Shown here: positions 51,591 through 64,000 of the stretch, piece by piece
Layout: each line of letters begins with the position of its first letter
How positions within the stretch are numbered: position 1 is the stretch's first letter
Assembly: GCA_028564675.1 (NCBI GenBank)
Contig: JAOVVO010000106.1
Coordinates: 1-64,000, forward strand
Origin: Onchocerca lupi
Taxonomy: Eukaryota; Nematoda; Chromadorea; Rhabditida; Onchocercidae
Reading direction: 5' to 3'
Length of the DNA stretch: 64,000 nt
The notes under the pieces: generated by a model
Seen by the model: the letters and a program-made list of their open reading frames with translations, nothing else
Told to the model about the DNA's origin: nothing
Databases searched by the model: none
Position numbers and translations under genes: made by a program

Positions 51591-53310
51591 TAAGCTATAT
51601 TTTTCTTATCAATGCTGCTAGTATTTGCTGCAAATTGCTGCTTACTTTTTATTGCTAATTATTTTTTTTGCTAATTACTATATGGGTATCATGAAAAGAA
51701 GCGAGTTTTATCTTTTTATCAAAATGATACTGAAATTGATTCTTCTCCTTTCTTATCATTCTTTTTCTTTTCTTTTCTTCACTCTTATCATTCTCATATT
51801 GTATAGGAAAAAATGGTGATTTTCTAGGCAATTAATTGATAGCAATAAAATGGTTCAGAAATAATGGTTTCATAAAATTTAACGAAAATTTTGTATTAAA
51901 TTTCACAAAATGAAATTTTTTTGAAAATTTTCTTATTGAAATTTTTAAACAAATTATTTGTAAACCAATCATATATTCCTATTTCTTTAATTTATTGTTT
52001 TATCAGTGATAAGTTGCATTGTAGAAAATTACCGAAAAAAATTAAATTTTCGCTATTGCAATGAAAAAGAATTTGCGTTTGTTTTCTATTTCAAAAATTG
52101 ATTTTTAAGAAAGGTTTTGTATAAATCTAAGTTATAATTCCATTTTATGCTCATTTATATTTTAAAGAGACTATATCTTTAGAGCAGTTTTATCATCTAC
52201 CATCATATAGATACACTACGATATTACTAATTTATTTTCAAAATAAATGATAGATGATTATTAGCAGCTAATAATTATTAATTTTAGATGATAGATAATT
52301 ATTAATTTTAGATGAAAGATGATTATTGTATTTAATAATTATCAACAATCACTAATTTATTTATCGATAAGAAATTAAAGGGTAATTATCATCAGAAAAG
52401 ACATCTCGATTAATTATAATAAAATTAAGATTATTTAATTAAGTTATTTCTAAGCCTACTGCTTATTATGGAAAAATGAAAACTATAGATGGGATAATTA
52501 GACATTACTTACTTGTGAATATTTTAATTCCAAAAGTTGAATTTGTTCGGATGAAATACCAAAAATTATTAATTGAATTTGCCAGTTATCATATAATTAG
52601 CAAAGCTATTCTGCTCACAACTGATAAAATAGAAAAAAGTTTATAATTCCCATCGATCAATGACTAAAATATGTGAGAAATTGTTTTTTAATTTAAAACT
52701 CGAAATTTTAACTTAAATTTGCAAGAAAAAAAAAGGCATACTTTCGCTTATTTGATATTTGAATCTATCTTTTATTACTGCTTATATCTGTTTGTTGTGA
52801 ACATTTCTAATCTTTTCATTTTTGGAACTTTCCGTCTTTCTAAATTTCCATTTTGCATCTCATATATGGATATATAAGAATAATTTTACTGTACAGATAA
52901 ACTATACTTTCGAAAATCATTGTTATTATTAATAAGTAATTGGAATACGGTGACAGGTAATTACCGTATCCGATGAATTGACTCGGCATATCACATATCA
53001 CTTATTATCGATATTCGCCAATGGTAATAATATCATTATTTCCCCCTAATCATATTTCTAATGCTGTTGATCGACCTCATGTAAAGGACAATCATCAAAT
53101 AGTGTGAAAGATGGAATACATAAATTTTTATTCTTTCGTTAATAACTTTCGCAATTTACTAAATGGACGAAATATTTGATTCTAATAGTTGAAGAATTTC
53201 AAGAACTGATAGTTAAAATTCTTTTACATAAAATAAATTTACAAGGATCTATGAAATTTTATTTCTTGAAAATGAAATTTTTATTAACTAAAAATGGGTT
53301 GAATAAATGT
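51591..53310. other. Intergenic region after unc-104
   Basis: Holds the unc-104 3' UTR and then AT-rich sequence. I see no further gene before the tRNA. Confidence 0.5.
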
Positions 53311-53382
53311 GGCTGAGTGGTCTAGTGGTATGATTCTCGCTTTGGGTGCGAGAGGTCCCGGTTTCGATCACCGGCTCAGCCC
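53311..53382 (+). tRNA. tRNA-Pro (anticodon UGG)
   Basis: The cloverleaf can be folded by eye. The acceptor stem GGCTGAG pairs with CTCAGCC. The D arm GTCTAGTGGTAT holds the A box. The anticodon stem is CTCGC with GCGAG around the loop TTTGGGT, with anticodon TGG at 53343-53345. The T arm CCGGTTTCGATCACCGG holds the B box. There is no intron and no encoded CCA. A T5 run at 53388-53392 fits a Pol III terminator. It closely matches the nematode tRNA-Pro pattern. Confidence 0.96.
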
Positions 53383-53387
53383 CACCC

Positions 53388-53392
53388 TTTTT
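53388..53392 (+). terminator. Pol III terminator of tRNA-Pro
   Basis: A run of five T residues a few bases after the tRNA 3' end. Confidence 0.7.
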
Positions 53393-54619
53393 GCAGATTG
53401 CAAAAATTTTCACCTGTTTGCGTCTTATATCAGTGTTTCTGTCGAATAATTTTGCGATAAGGGATAGATCTGACATATTGCTCTAATTTTGTGCAAAACT
53501 TTCCGATAAAAAAAAAACTATTTCTCCACTTCAGATATCTAATTTTTCCTGAAATAAAGCATTCAAGGAAAAGTTACTGAGTGTCATGAAAGATAGAAAA
53601 TCTTTATGGGATTGGAAATTAGGGAGAATTAGATATGTTGTATAACGAAGTTTTAATTTTACGACTTTATTCATTGTAACTATGAAACAAAACAATTGAT
53701 AAATGAAGCATCGCTCGTCGATAGAGAAAAAAAAGAATGGAATTAAAAAGAAGCGAAATTAATTAAAAGGAATGACTGCTGCTAATATTGCTTAATAATT
53801 TTGTGACCCGCTAAAAGCTCCTTTTTATGTTGATAATTCTTGGTTTTGTAGTAGGAAATGCAGTACAACATTCCAGACAATTAACATGAACAATGCAGAC
53901 AAGCATCAGCAGATCGGAAAATGAGGGAACAAAGGCTTTTGTATCAGATTAAAAGATGAGATATGGATAAATGATTCAATTGTCTGAAAATAATATAATT
54001 ATACAAATACTTTGATATTGCATGATATTTATATTATAAAACATTTTGATTTTACTCATACCAAAAACGAAATGCAACAAAAAGCTCAATTAAAAATTAT
54101 TTGGTTTATATAAACTTTATGAATGAATGCTCAAATTAAATTCATTGTTGAGGAAATTGAAAAATGTATTTAGTTGTATATTGTCAGAACAACTGAACAC
54201 CGGAAAGTGATTTTTTGCTCGTAATGCATATGATTAGTAACATTCTTGCATATGTAATCATTTCCTGTTAATTCTAATCTCTGCCATAATCTAGCAAGCA
54301 CGGCTATCGTATAAAAAAAAAATGCATAACTGTATCCCATAAAAAAAACTCAGCCTATCCCTAACAACAGCATAGTTGTATTCATTATCAATCCTCCTTC
54401 TTCTATCATTTTCGAATCTATCCATGTCAACGAGAGGCCGTTTTCTATGTTCCAGTCATTTCATCTCAGTTATTTAAATTTCCCTTATTACTCTTTTCAT
54501 TATATTAGCAACTTCGCAATTAATTTTACCATGTTTTATTGATATGATATTTGTAATTATCATGTTTTATTGATGCAATGTTTGTGATTGTCGTGCTCTG
54601 CATTATCAAACTTTTCTAT
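53393..54619. other. Intergenic region after the tRNA
   Basis: AT-rich, with no gene, RNA or strong repeat that I can support. Confidence 0.5.
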
Positions 54620-54641
54620 GGTTTAATTACCCAAGTTTGAA
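54620..54641 (+). other. SL1 spliced-leader-like sequence
   Basis: The bases GGTTTAATTACCCAAGTTTG followed by A match the first 21 of the 22 nt of the conserved nematode SL1 leader; base 22 is A, not G. No GT donor follows and no SL RNA body or Sm site is seen, so this is not an SL RNA gene. It may be the 5' end of a retroposed, trans-spliced transcript. Confidence 0.7.
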
Positions 54642-54924
54642 TTGTGCGACAAACAAATTTCTCCGACATATATAGGAAGGTCAAAAGGTTAAACAGCGGA
54701 AAATTTTGGCGAAGTCAAAAGATGCAATCATGGTAAAAAGAGATATTAAAGGTCAAACAGCGCGACGTAGTTTCAAAGGGATTAATAGGCCGAAAGGATG
54801 AACATGTTTACCAACAAAATCTCCGATTCACAGAAAACAAAGTAAGGTCAACCAATCATGAAGCAACACAATGGAGTTCAGATAAGGGGAAAGGTTAAAA
54901 GGTTAGAATTTCAAAACTGGAATC

Positions 54925-55565
54925 GGTTCAGATCGACACAGCTGTTCGACATAGCAGCAATTCGGCAGTCCAATTCGACATAGTTTGACGGTTCAACAGC
55001 AGCAATAGTTCATCTGTAGTTCAGCTGAATCAGTCAATCAACGCAGTAGTTCGACATAACAGAAGTTCATCAGTTCAAATCGAAACAGTTGATTGTGTCG
55101 AACAATCTATGTCGATTCGAATTGATGAACTTCTGTTATGTCAACCTGAACAGCAGTTGTCAATCCGAATATCAGTTCGTCCCTTCAGATCGACATAATT
55201 GTTCTACATAATAGCAATTCGGCAAGTTCAGTTCAACACAATTCGACAGTTCAATAGCAGCAGTAGTTCAGCTAAGTTAATTCAGACTGACACAGATTGT
55301 TCGACATAGCAGCAATTCGGCAATTTAATACGACACAGTTCGTCCATTCAGATCGACATAATTATTCTACATAACAATAGTTCGGCAGTTCAGTTCGGCA
55401 CATAACAACAGTTCGGCAGTTCAGTTTGACAGTTCAATTGCAGCAGTAGTTCACCTGATCAGTTCAGATTTATAAAGTTGTTCGACATGCAGCAATTCAG
55501 CAGCTCAGTTTGACACACTTCTGCAGTAGCAGCTGAAGCAGTTCAGTAACAGTAATTCTGAGGAC
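54925..55565. repeat. Degenerate long repeat with TTCGACATAGCAGCAATTCG
   Basis: Four or five diverged units of about 75-150 bp share GATCGACA.A..TTGTTC, ACATA.CAGCAATTCGGCAG, then GTTCA.TTCGACA and AGCAGCAGTAGTTCA. The base composition is clearly richer in GC than the flanks. Confidence 0.65.
55053..55142. repeat. 31-bp inverted repeat
   Basis: Arms 55053-55083 and 55112-55142 start GACATAACAGAAGTTCATCA and differ at two positions, with a 28-bp spacer. The transcript would fold into a stable hairpin. Confidence 0.8.
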
Positions 55566-55571
55566 AATTCG

Positions 55572-55802
55572 ATGGCAGCAGAAGCAAGATTCAACAGTAA
55601 GAGCAACAGTTCAACAACACCAGTGATGGAGCGAAATGAAAATGACAATTACAAAGCAAATACGACAGTGTTTAGTTTTAATAAATATCTAGACGACTGT
55701 TATCTTTTATTATTTGTTGAAGATTGTTCATTTAATTCTTACCAATATATTAGCGCAATAAAATGTATAATATCGTATAAACCCAATAAAGCCTATTACT
55801 AA
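55572..55802 (+). CDS. Hypothetical 76-codon ORF
   Basis: Starts MAAEARFNSKSNSSTTPVME and ends NKAYY. It resembles no family I know and has no membrane segment or signal peptide. It directly follows the GTTCGACA repeat and has AATAAA motifs at its end (about 55758 and 55786). It could be the coding part or 3' end of the SL1-headed block, or chance. Confidence 0.25.
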   Translation: MAAEARFNSKSNSSTTPVMERNENDNYKANTTVFSFNKYLDDCYLLLFVEDCSFNSYQYISAIKCIISYKPNKAYY

Positions 55803-58800
55803 CCTAACCGAATCACAATAGCATGAAGAATCATTCTCCAATCAACAATAACAAATAAACAAAAAGTTTCTTTCTGTGAAATTATACAAATAATTTCTCG
55901 ATAACATTTACTGTACACAAGAGTGTATTAATGACATTGAACAAATGAAGGGAATGAAGCTCTATAATAGTAAAAAATTACTCTCAAAACTAGACAAATC
56001 AATACTTCATATTTTGTTCTTTTTTTTTTTTTTTTTTTTTTTTAGCCTTTTGATCAATCTGAATTAGTATTTCGTTGAATAATTTGGAAGATATTTATAG
56101 TTGAAGATTCAGGTTGATCGTCAAAATTAATCAAACTAAAAAATCGTTTAAAAGCTTTTTTTTTTTTTTTTACCATTCTCAGGTATTTAATAAAAAAATG
56201 ACGCAGAAAGATCTTCAATATTGCAGAAATATAACATTTGTAAACAAATGAAATCCAGATATATGCAAAATTTTAAATACATTTAGACTAGAAAAATTTT
56301 AAGTTTTCAGTACGAAAATTTCTCGAGTTTTTCTTATCTAGAGACATTTTCTCATAATATGGTCATCCAAATTATGAATACGATAATTGCAGAATATGAC
56401 AGGTATTTATTTGTTATTTGATTCTTGAATTGGAATAATGATATTAAAAATATGCATTTCACGCATTCTTATGCTCATCCTCGAATTCATTTCAACAACA
56501 AAAGTAAAATGCGCATTTATTGATGCGAAAAATCAAAAAAAAAAAAAAATTAAGTATAAGTTGCCTTAATTATCAGATTATTTTTTCTCAATCCGAACAT
56601 TATAATGTGATATGATCAAGATATGACTAATTTAAGTAGAGTAATTTTATAATTTATATTTATAATCGATAAATAGAACTAAACATCGCAAATTAAAAGA
56701 TTTATATATTCCCTCAAATCAATCATATCATGAAAAATACCTATATTTTTATGCTTTTTTTTTTATTTCCTGTCAACTTAATATCGGCTTTCTGTCACTA
56801 AAAATGAAATTAAACCATCAATTATTTTTAAACAGATGTAAGATTTGTAATAGAATTAACTTAAATTTGCTATTCTTTTTTAGCCTTGAAAACACAGAAC
56901 GTTTTTTTTTTTCCTGGCTTAAATAGAAGACCTGAAATTAGTTTCTAAACGTCTTCGCTTTTGATTTTCTTAAGAAACGAATTTAATGCAAAATTCAGTA
57001 CATTAAATTTGGAAGGTCTCTGCTTCCACTAAATTTTCATTTTCAAAAGAAGCACCAAAAAAATGTCAAAAAATGTAATGCCATTCATTTATGCTTAAAA
57101 AAATATAGCAATGGTGGCATTTGGAAAATATCGATAAGATTTATTTCAAAAATGCAATTGAAGATAATTTCCTAAAATTTATTGAAGCGTTCAAAAAATT
57201 TGTAAAATTCCTTCTTACTACCTCGTGGACCATCCAGAAAAGTTTCTTTTAAGAAGTAAAAATAGAAAGAAAAAAAACGCATAAATTAACTAATTCATTC
57301 ATTAACTAATGGATTTAAGAAAAGCCTAAATTTTTTTTTGACATCTCAAGCTTGATATTTCATTTATTTAATTCAATTGTTTTTTCTTTCTTATGCAATT
57401 CAATTTTTAGAAGCTTAATTGGAAGGTGATATTAATAATTGCAGTTGAGCAGAATTTTTGAAATATCACGAAAGCTTTTTAATCATATTATCTTGTGATA
57501 TTTCAAATAATCCACAATTTATTTATGTTATAATGAAAATTTTGACATGAGTAATAATTATTTAATTTTAAATTTGACTTGTTCATTGGTTGAAGACTGA
57601 ATTTATTAAATTTCCCAAATTCGAAAATATCTAATTTTCAATTGTTGATTGAATCTAAAATGATGCAATAAGTTAAATGACATATTCGATATTTATTTAC
57701 ATAAAGAACTTATCAGGAAAGAAGTGCCAACTTATCAGGAATGAAATGCCGTTTTACTGCTGTTGAAGGCAAATATAAACAACTTTTTTTTTTGCAAAAC
57801 TTGCAGAAACTTCTCAATTATTCGAAGAAAACAAGTTATAATGGAATCTGCTATTTTCCTTCTCTAGAAGAGATAAATATCAGAATTGTAAATTTACTTA
57901 TCGGAAATTAATTTTAGTTTACTTTTGTTTAATTATCGTTTCGATTTAATAAAAACTTCTTCATAATCATTAGTGATTGTTTTCAAATCAATGCTTTTCT
58001 ATCATCCAACTCAAGTCTTTCGAAATTTGAAAATCCTCATTTAGCATATAATAAAAGTTCTCTTTTTATTATTCATCAATCTGTCTACTTTTAAAAAGTT
58101 GCACTTGTGAAAAATCATTAATTGACAAAAGAACATATTTCAGGTAGATTTCGTCCCAATTTCAGCCATCATATTATGACGTCATTGTTTCAGAATCCAT
58201 TAACATCATCTTCTGCTTTTTATGAATGAAATGATTTTCGAGAATTTTTATCTCTAGGAAATGATTTTCGAGAATTTCTATCTCTAGGAATAATAGCAAA
58301 AAAAAATCCTGCATTTGTTTGTTAGCAAAAATTAATAAGTTCATTTATTCCCTAACAAGATGAAATTTCAGTCGACATATTTTTTTTTCAAATATTTTAA
58401 CATTCTATATCATTACTTTTTCATCTTAAATTTATGACTACGAGAACAATTAGGACAAAATTATTTAAATTAAGTAACTATGAAAAGTTTATAAGAAAAT
58501 TTAAAGGAAGGCAAAAATTTTCAGGCATATTCTTTTAATAAATAAAAATTTCCCATTGTTAAGATCTTTGCATCTTGGAGTAATTTATTCTTCGGAGCAA
58601 CTCAAATTTTTCTTTCTTTTTTCTTTCGTTTTTCTTTCATTTTTTTTTTTTTTTTTAGCAAAATTCTAATAATATAAGCAATTTTCAAGCGAAACAGGAA
58701 TTCTAAGATAAGATGCTTAGAGAGAAACAAACAAAACTTTTTTCCTTTCAATTCAATGTTTTATTTTATTTTCATTTTTAGATTAATTGAATTGAGAAAG

Positions 58801-59332
58801 AAACTTTTAGTCTGTATACTGCTATTGCTATATAAATTTAAATGTAACAATTTTATCAATTATTAAGATAATCTAGTTTTCTTTTAAATTTTTCTTACAT
58901 TCATTAATGCTGATGAATATACAATCAAGTATTGCAATAATTATATTGATTTCAAGAGATATCGTGTATTCTAGTAATTTTATAGATCTATAAAATATCA
59001 AGTATTCCAGTAATTTTACAAATGTAACGATTATTCCAATTGTTTCATAAATATATTAAAATATTGGGTATTTCAAATAATTCCATTGATCTATAAAATA
59101 TCGAAAATTTGCAATAATTTTATAAATGCAAGGAAGTATCGAATATTTCAATGGTTTTTTTTTTTTTTTTTTTTATTAAGTTTTAATTATTAAATTATCT
59201 AATTTTGCCATTATGAGTAGAATTTTTGCAATAAAAAATAATTGAACATATTTTGTAAATTGAAATTTTAGAAAAGTTTTACCCTTGGGAGCTCTTCATT
59301 TTAATAGTATTGTATTGAAAATGTTTTTTTTC

Positions 59333-59363
<31 letters not shown>

Positions 59364-60740
59364 CTCTTAGCCTAAGTTTGGAAGGAAATTGTCTGAAAGA
59401 GTTTTTCTTTTGAATTTAAGTTTTTGCAAACAATATCATATTCCATATATGTTACATCAATCTTCTTTGCTAAAAATTTGGAAATTTTTTTTATCAATAA
59501 TTTTATCCTTCAATAACTTCTTTTTCATTTCTTAATATTTTGAAAACCTTTCATTTCTACTAAATGAGCAAATGATTTCAGAAGTTTTGTATTTTAATCG
59601 AATACTAATTGATTTAAATTGTATCTATCCAGTAAAAAGTGAGTTTTTTGATAAATGTTGAAAATGATTGATGAACAAATTAAATCTTTTATTTACAAAA
59701 GTTATTATTTCATTATTTTTAAAATAATGAAATGTGTAATTTTTTTATTAGCTTTGTGATACTCATTATTAACATGATTTATTTCTTTGATTATAAAAAA
59801 TATCGACAAATCTCTTCTTTTTTTCTTTTTTTTTTTTTTTTGCAAAATAACAATTTTGATTAAAAATTTTGTTTTTTTTTCAGACGAATTTTAATGGCAT
59901 TGCGACATATTTACTGAAATGTTCTAAATTTTTGTACACTCCCACTCATTTCAAAAAAGAAGAAAAAGAATGTGCTTTTGAAATTAAAAAGATTTGAAGT
60001 TCGAAATAGTTGAGATGAAAAGTTTGCTCTCAGGAATAGAAAATAAAAATTAAATCTTTTTTTTTTTTTTTTGTAAACATTAATATGAAGCAACTCGCTT
60101 ACATAATTCTAATGAAAATCGATAATATCATCACCATATTTGATTGATATCATCGTTATTGTGTTTTTAATTTATAATAAATGTTACTTAATTTCAAGTT
60201 TTATCGATTATTTCAATTTAATAAATTTTGCAAAGTCTTTATTTCAATCATTTACCCTTAAAAAAATCTTTCTTTTATCTCCAAAAACATCTATTTAAAA
60301 TTGTTAAGAAGCATTAAAAATCAGTAAAAAAAAACAGAAATTTTTCAGAATGAATAAATCGGAAAGATAAAAGTTAAAAAAATCATCTACAGGAAATGAA
60401 ATTTAACATAAAAAGTTAATAAAATTCAAAAATTATAAATTTGTTAAATGAAAAAACGAAACTAAATTTTTTTTTGTTGCTAATTCTGGATGATTGATTG
60501 AAAAAAATTTTTTCTTTTCAAAAGTTATTTACAAATCACGCAATTTATATTCAAACAAAATTTATTCATCTATTCAATAAAAATTTCCCTTTTAAATTGA
60601 TTTATACAATTCAAATTTTTTTCAATTATCTTACATTTCCTTTTTCTAACCGATCAATTCTAAATACATTTGTCAACAAAATGTTTAAAGAGTTTGACGC
60701 TTAGTTTCATCTAACTTAAAATATATCTATTTGAGAGTGA

Positions 60741-60778
<38 letters not shown>

Positions 60779-60795
60779 AAGAAAGAGAGAGAGAA
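60741..60795. repeat. (GA)n tract
   Basis: About 50 bases of GA repeat. A CT tract follows about 160 bp downstream. Confidence 0.9.
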
Positions 60796-60951
60796 GGAAA
60801 GAAAAATAGATAAGTTGAATTAAATTTATGATTTTTTGAAGTACATTTATAAGCATAAGGGAGAAATAACAAAAATAGTATGATTTAATGGTGATAAATT
60901 TATAGCTTTTCGAAAAGCGTTAGAAAATTTTTTCCTTGTTCATTACTTTAT

Positions 60952-60953
<2 letters not shown>

Positions 60954-60982
<29 letters not shown>

Positions 60983-61000
60983 GTCTCTCTCCCTCTCTCT
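60954..61000. repeat. (CT)n tract
   Basis: About 45 bases of CT repeat with few interruptions, inverse of the GA tract at 60741. Confidence 0.9.
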
Positions 61001-62130
61001 ATATTTATTTGATGGCCAAGCTAAAAGAGCCAGAATTACAATTTGTTCATGTTAACATAGGCTTGAAATGTAATTTCGTTGGCATATTTGTCAGTGATGA
61101 TGACGATACTGATTATGATGTTGATGATTGACGATAACCTTTGTTGATGATGATGATATTGTTGATTATCATGATGATAATGATAATCTTTTCTCTGCAT
61201 TCAGAAAAATGAAAAAAATTTAACTATTGAAATAATTTAACAAAAAGTTTGAAAATTGTTGTAAGCAATAGTACTCGTTGAATTATTTTGTTGTTTATGT
61301 CGAAAAGTCGAAAAGTGTTAGTTAGTTAGCTTAGCTTAGCTAACTAGTGATAACATCAATGATTATTGTTGCTAACTTTTGAAAGTTTCAAGTTTTTTTT
61401 TTTTGAAAATAAGCTTTGTTTTTTTCCCTTCTTCCTTTGATATAAAAACTTTCGTCCCTTTTTTTTTTTTTTTATAAAAATAAAAAAGAAAATTACTGAA
61501 AATGATGTGATAAATTGTGCAAATTATCTTTTTCTTTTCCTTTTTAGAAATTCTTTTTCATTTAAAAATCATGATATTATCAGAATTAACTCGATAAATA
61601 TCATCGTTATAGTAATGTAATCATTATTTTGATTATCAATTAAAATCAAATGATATAATTAAGCTCGCTGTATTCAAATCATGTATTTCATATTTCAATC
61701 AAGATATAAAGGGATGATAATTTTTTTTTTTTCTGAAATTGAAAAGAAACGAATAATATTTTGAAAGTTGGAAAAGGAAAGAGTTTGAGATTGAGTTTAA
61801 ATAGACAATCATTAACAGCCATTAATAATGGAAGTTTTTTTGTCGTTAAGAGGCTTATCAATGTCAAAATGAATGAGTGAAATTGTTGGAAGGCAGGAAA
61901 TTTCGGAAATAATAAGATGACAACGTTAGATGTAAACAAATAGCTATTATACTTGTTTTTATTTGATTTAGCTAGCAATAAAAAAATTCTTTGATTTTTC
62001 TCTTCTTCCGAAGCTATTATCGTTGAAAAATTTCGCAATTATTGCAAATTTCGCAATCATTTCTTGAAATTTACTAATCAAATGTTTTTTTTTTTTTTTT
62101 TTTTTTCTCTTTGTCGTATTAATTTCAGTA

Positions 62131-63442
62131 ATGATCTCAGTAGTAGGAATGACAATGGATACACGTTCAACAACGGAAGCGCAAACGTCTTCATTTCATA
62201 TCGAACGACCATTTCGATTACTTGTCAAAGATCGTTTATTTATTATTGAATCAACAATTATTGCAAATCTTTCGCCAATTTTTGCCGGAATTATAGTCTG
62301 TCCGGAAAATCATTCATCATCTAGCACAACAGCTACTGATAATGATCAACCATTACGGGAAATTGTAGACGAGAGTAGCAATGATATTGCGATATTTTTA
62401 AATTGTTGCAATGATGCTAATCTTATAGATGGTTAGATTTTTGATTTTCAACTTTTCTTTTTCTATCAAATTTTGGCTTATTTTTTTCAAATTTTGCAAA
62501 ATTGGAAAATGGAAAATGTAAAAACTACATAGAAGTACATCTTCTTCTAATAGACAGAATTTGCGAATGAAAAAAAAAGTCAAATACAAATTCCTTGCTA
62601 TGAAATTGTTGATTAAAGAAATTATTGATTACTTAAAATAAAAGAGAAAAATTGATGAAAAAATCTCATTTAGGAATTTTTTTTTTCTTGTAAAGTTAAA
62701 TTGGATTTTTTCTTTTTCCATTTTTCAATTTATACTTTTAATTTGCAATTCAAAAGACTATTTTACTTAATTTAACTTTCTGAAAGTATTTGACTCTTTT
62801 TTTTCTAATTAAAGAACATTTTCTTATTGACTAAAATTTCTTTCTCAACTTATCATATCAAAATTAAAATGCGCAAATTTGAAAAGCAACTGATTTTCAG
62901 AGATAAAATAATTAATTTCATATACTTTTTCTGTTTCTACCAAAATTATTTTTAAAAGTGATAAAATCATTTCTCTTAAAATAAAATCACTTTTCTCCCT
63001 GTGATTTTCAAATTCAATGGAAGATTCTAATTTTCGTTTTTTTCCAATCAACGGAAGGATTCGTTCTAATTAACTTAATTACAATATGCTAATGAATCTA
63101 ATGCATCATTCTTCTGCAAACAGCAAAATTAAGCAGCAGAATCTTTCGTTGTCAAAAGGACAAAAAATTTGTGTGATTGAAAAGAATCTTTTTTTTTTCT
63201 TTTTCCGGAAAGATCGAAAATTATATAATTAAAATTAAAGACACATTGTCAAATAGAAGTTTGCACCAGAAAAAGAACAGCAAATGTTCATTTAAAAAAT
63301 ACTTTAATTTTTTTTTCTTTTTTTTTTCACGTGATATTTTAGAAAACAATTTCGCAACAGTTCTTCGCTTATCGAGGAAATATCAAGTAAACACATTAAT
63401 CGAAGCTTGCGAAAAATTCATTGCGAACAAATGCAATTTGGA
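62131..63442 (+). CDS. BTB/POZ-domain protein, 5' part
   Basis: Two exons in phase (62131-62431, 63343-63442), then a GA|GTAAGT donor; the gene continues past the window. The start ATG is two bases after TTTCAG, as expected for a spliced-leader acceptor, though an upstream coding exon cannot be excluded. The protein reads a short Ser/Thr-rich leader, then a BTB core: FRLLVKDRLFIIESTIIANL, SPIFAGIIV, a Ser/Thr-rich insert (residues about 60-75), LREIVDESSNDIAIFLNCC, then ENNFATVLRLSRKYQVNTLI and EACEKFI. BTB domains dimerise or recruit CUL3 ligases; nematodes have many. The partner domain (BACK, MATH or other) is not in the window, so the job cannot be named. Confidence 0.8.
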
Positions 63443-64000
63443 GTAAGTTTTCAATGATTAATTTCAACTTTTTTTAATTTATTTTACATTTCTTATACGA
63501 AAGAATTCATTTATTGAAAAATTCATCGATCAGTTAGATCAGTTATGAATTGTGATCAATTTTTTATGATTAGTTATAGCCCGGTTTCTTACGATCATTA
63601 TGATTTATGACTATGTTTTTATGATCAGCAATATTTTTCTTCGATTGAGGAAATAAAAATAAATTAAAATATATATATGGAGTAATTAACAATTATCAAT
63701 TATTCGAATATTTATTAATCATTTAAACAATTGTTTGATAATTATTAATTACTGTCAATTATTTAACATTTATCAGTTACTAAAATTAATGTTTCATATA
63801 AATAATCGATAATTAAAAATTGTTATCAATTAATCACGTGAAGCATTAACTAATTACCGGAAATTCAAAAAAAAAAAAAAAAAAACAGAGCAATAATTGA
63901 ATTTCAACTTCAATTCGTTGGTTTACTGAGCAATAATAAATTATTTAAGCAGCGAATTAACGACAAAAAAAAAAAAAAAAAAAAAAAAAAACTATATGAA

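Larger units (their letters stand above)
55803..62130. other. Large gene-poor region
   Basis: AT-rich with many homopolymer runs (for example T at 56018-56043 and A at 59333-59358). Short tandem duplications occur at 57709-57750 (22 bp, AACTTATCAGGAA) and 58227-58290 (30 bp, GATTTTCGAGAATTT). A GAT-rich stretch lies at 61095-61190. I see no gene on either strand. Part may be the outron, promoter or 5' introns of the BTB gene. Confidence 0.5.

Noticed and set aside
54620..54720. SL1 RNA gene
   Set aside because: Base 22 is changed, no GT donor follows the leader, and no SL RNA stem or Sm-binding site is visible in the next 80 bases.
61688..62038. Minus-strand 116-codon ORF
   Set aside because: Its composition is low-complexity Lys/Phe/Leu/Ser typical of AT-rich sequence, with no motif and no splice context.

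Overview
The window looks like a chromosomal piece of an AT-rich nematode genome. The evidence is intron-rich genes with short TTTCAG-type acceptors, orthologues of C. elegans genes (a lin-12/glp-1 Notch receptor, the kinesin-3 UNC-104, the histone chaperone ASF1/UNC-85), a eukaryotic tRNA-Pro, and a 21-nt exact match to the nematode SL1 spliced leader. A filarial or other spirurid worm is a reasonable guess, but the sequence alone does not fix the species.

Layout from left to right. 1-2701 (+): 3' end of a Notch receptor (ankyrin repeats and C-terminal tail), cut by the window edge and carrying two intragenic tandem duplications. 3477-15691 (-): an 18-exon gene of unrecognised family whose reading frame I could chain in phase through every junction; its 5' end may lie at 17719-17843. 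17849-23317 (+): a secreted protein with two MAM domains, 10 exons, 479 aa. 24592-26174 (-): ASF1 histone chaperone, 5 exons, 251 aa. 26175-34706: a gene-poor stretch rich in minisatellites (33-bp, 43-bp, 26-bp and 22-bp units, an ATGC tract and GA tracts). 34746-51590 (+): complete kinesin-3 UNC-104/KIF1A, 34 exons, 1643 aa, frame closed throughout. 53311-53382 (+): tRNA-Pro(UGG). 54620-55802: an unusual block that begins with an SL1-like 21-mer and runs into a degenerate GTTCGACA-rich repeat, a long inverted repeat and a 76-codon ORF. 55803-62130: gene-poor, with simple repeats. 62131-63442 (+): first two exons of a BTB/POZ-domain gene that runs off the window.

The genes are not an obvious functional unit. 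Notch and the unknown gene meet tail to tail, as do the MAM gene and ASF1. The unknown gene and the MAM gene may be divergent with start codons only a few bases apart. Three copies of a short dispersed element with weak terminal inverted repeats sit inside introns of the MAM and unc-104 genes. Exon coordinates are hand-derived from splice motifs and phase; no alignment or expression data were available.
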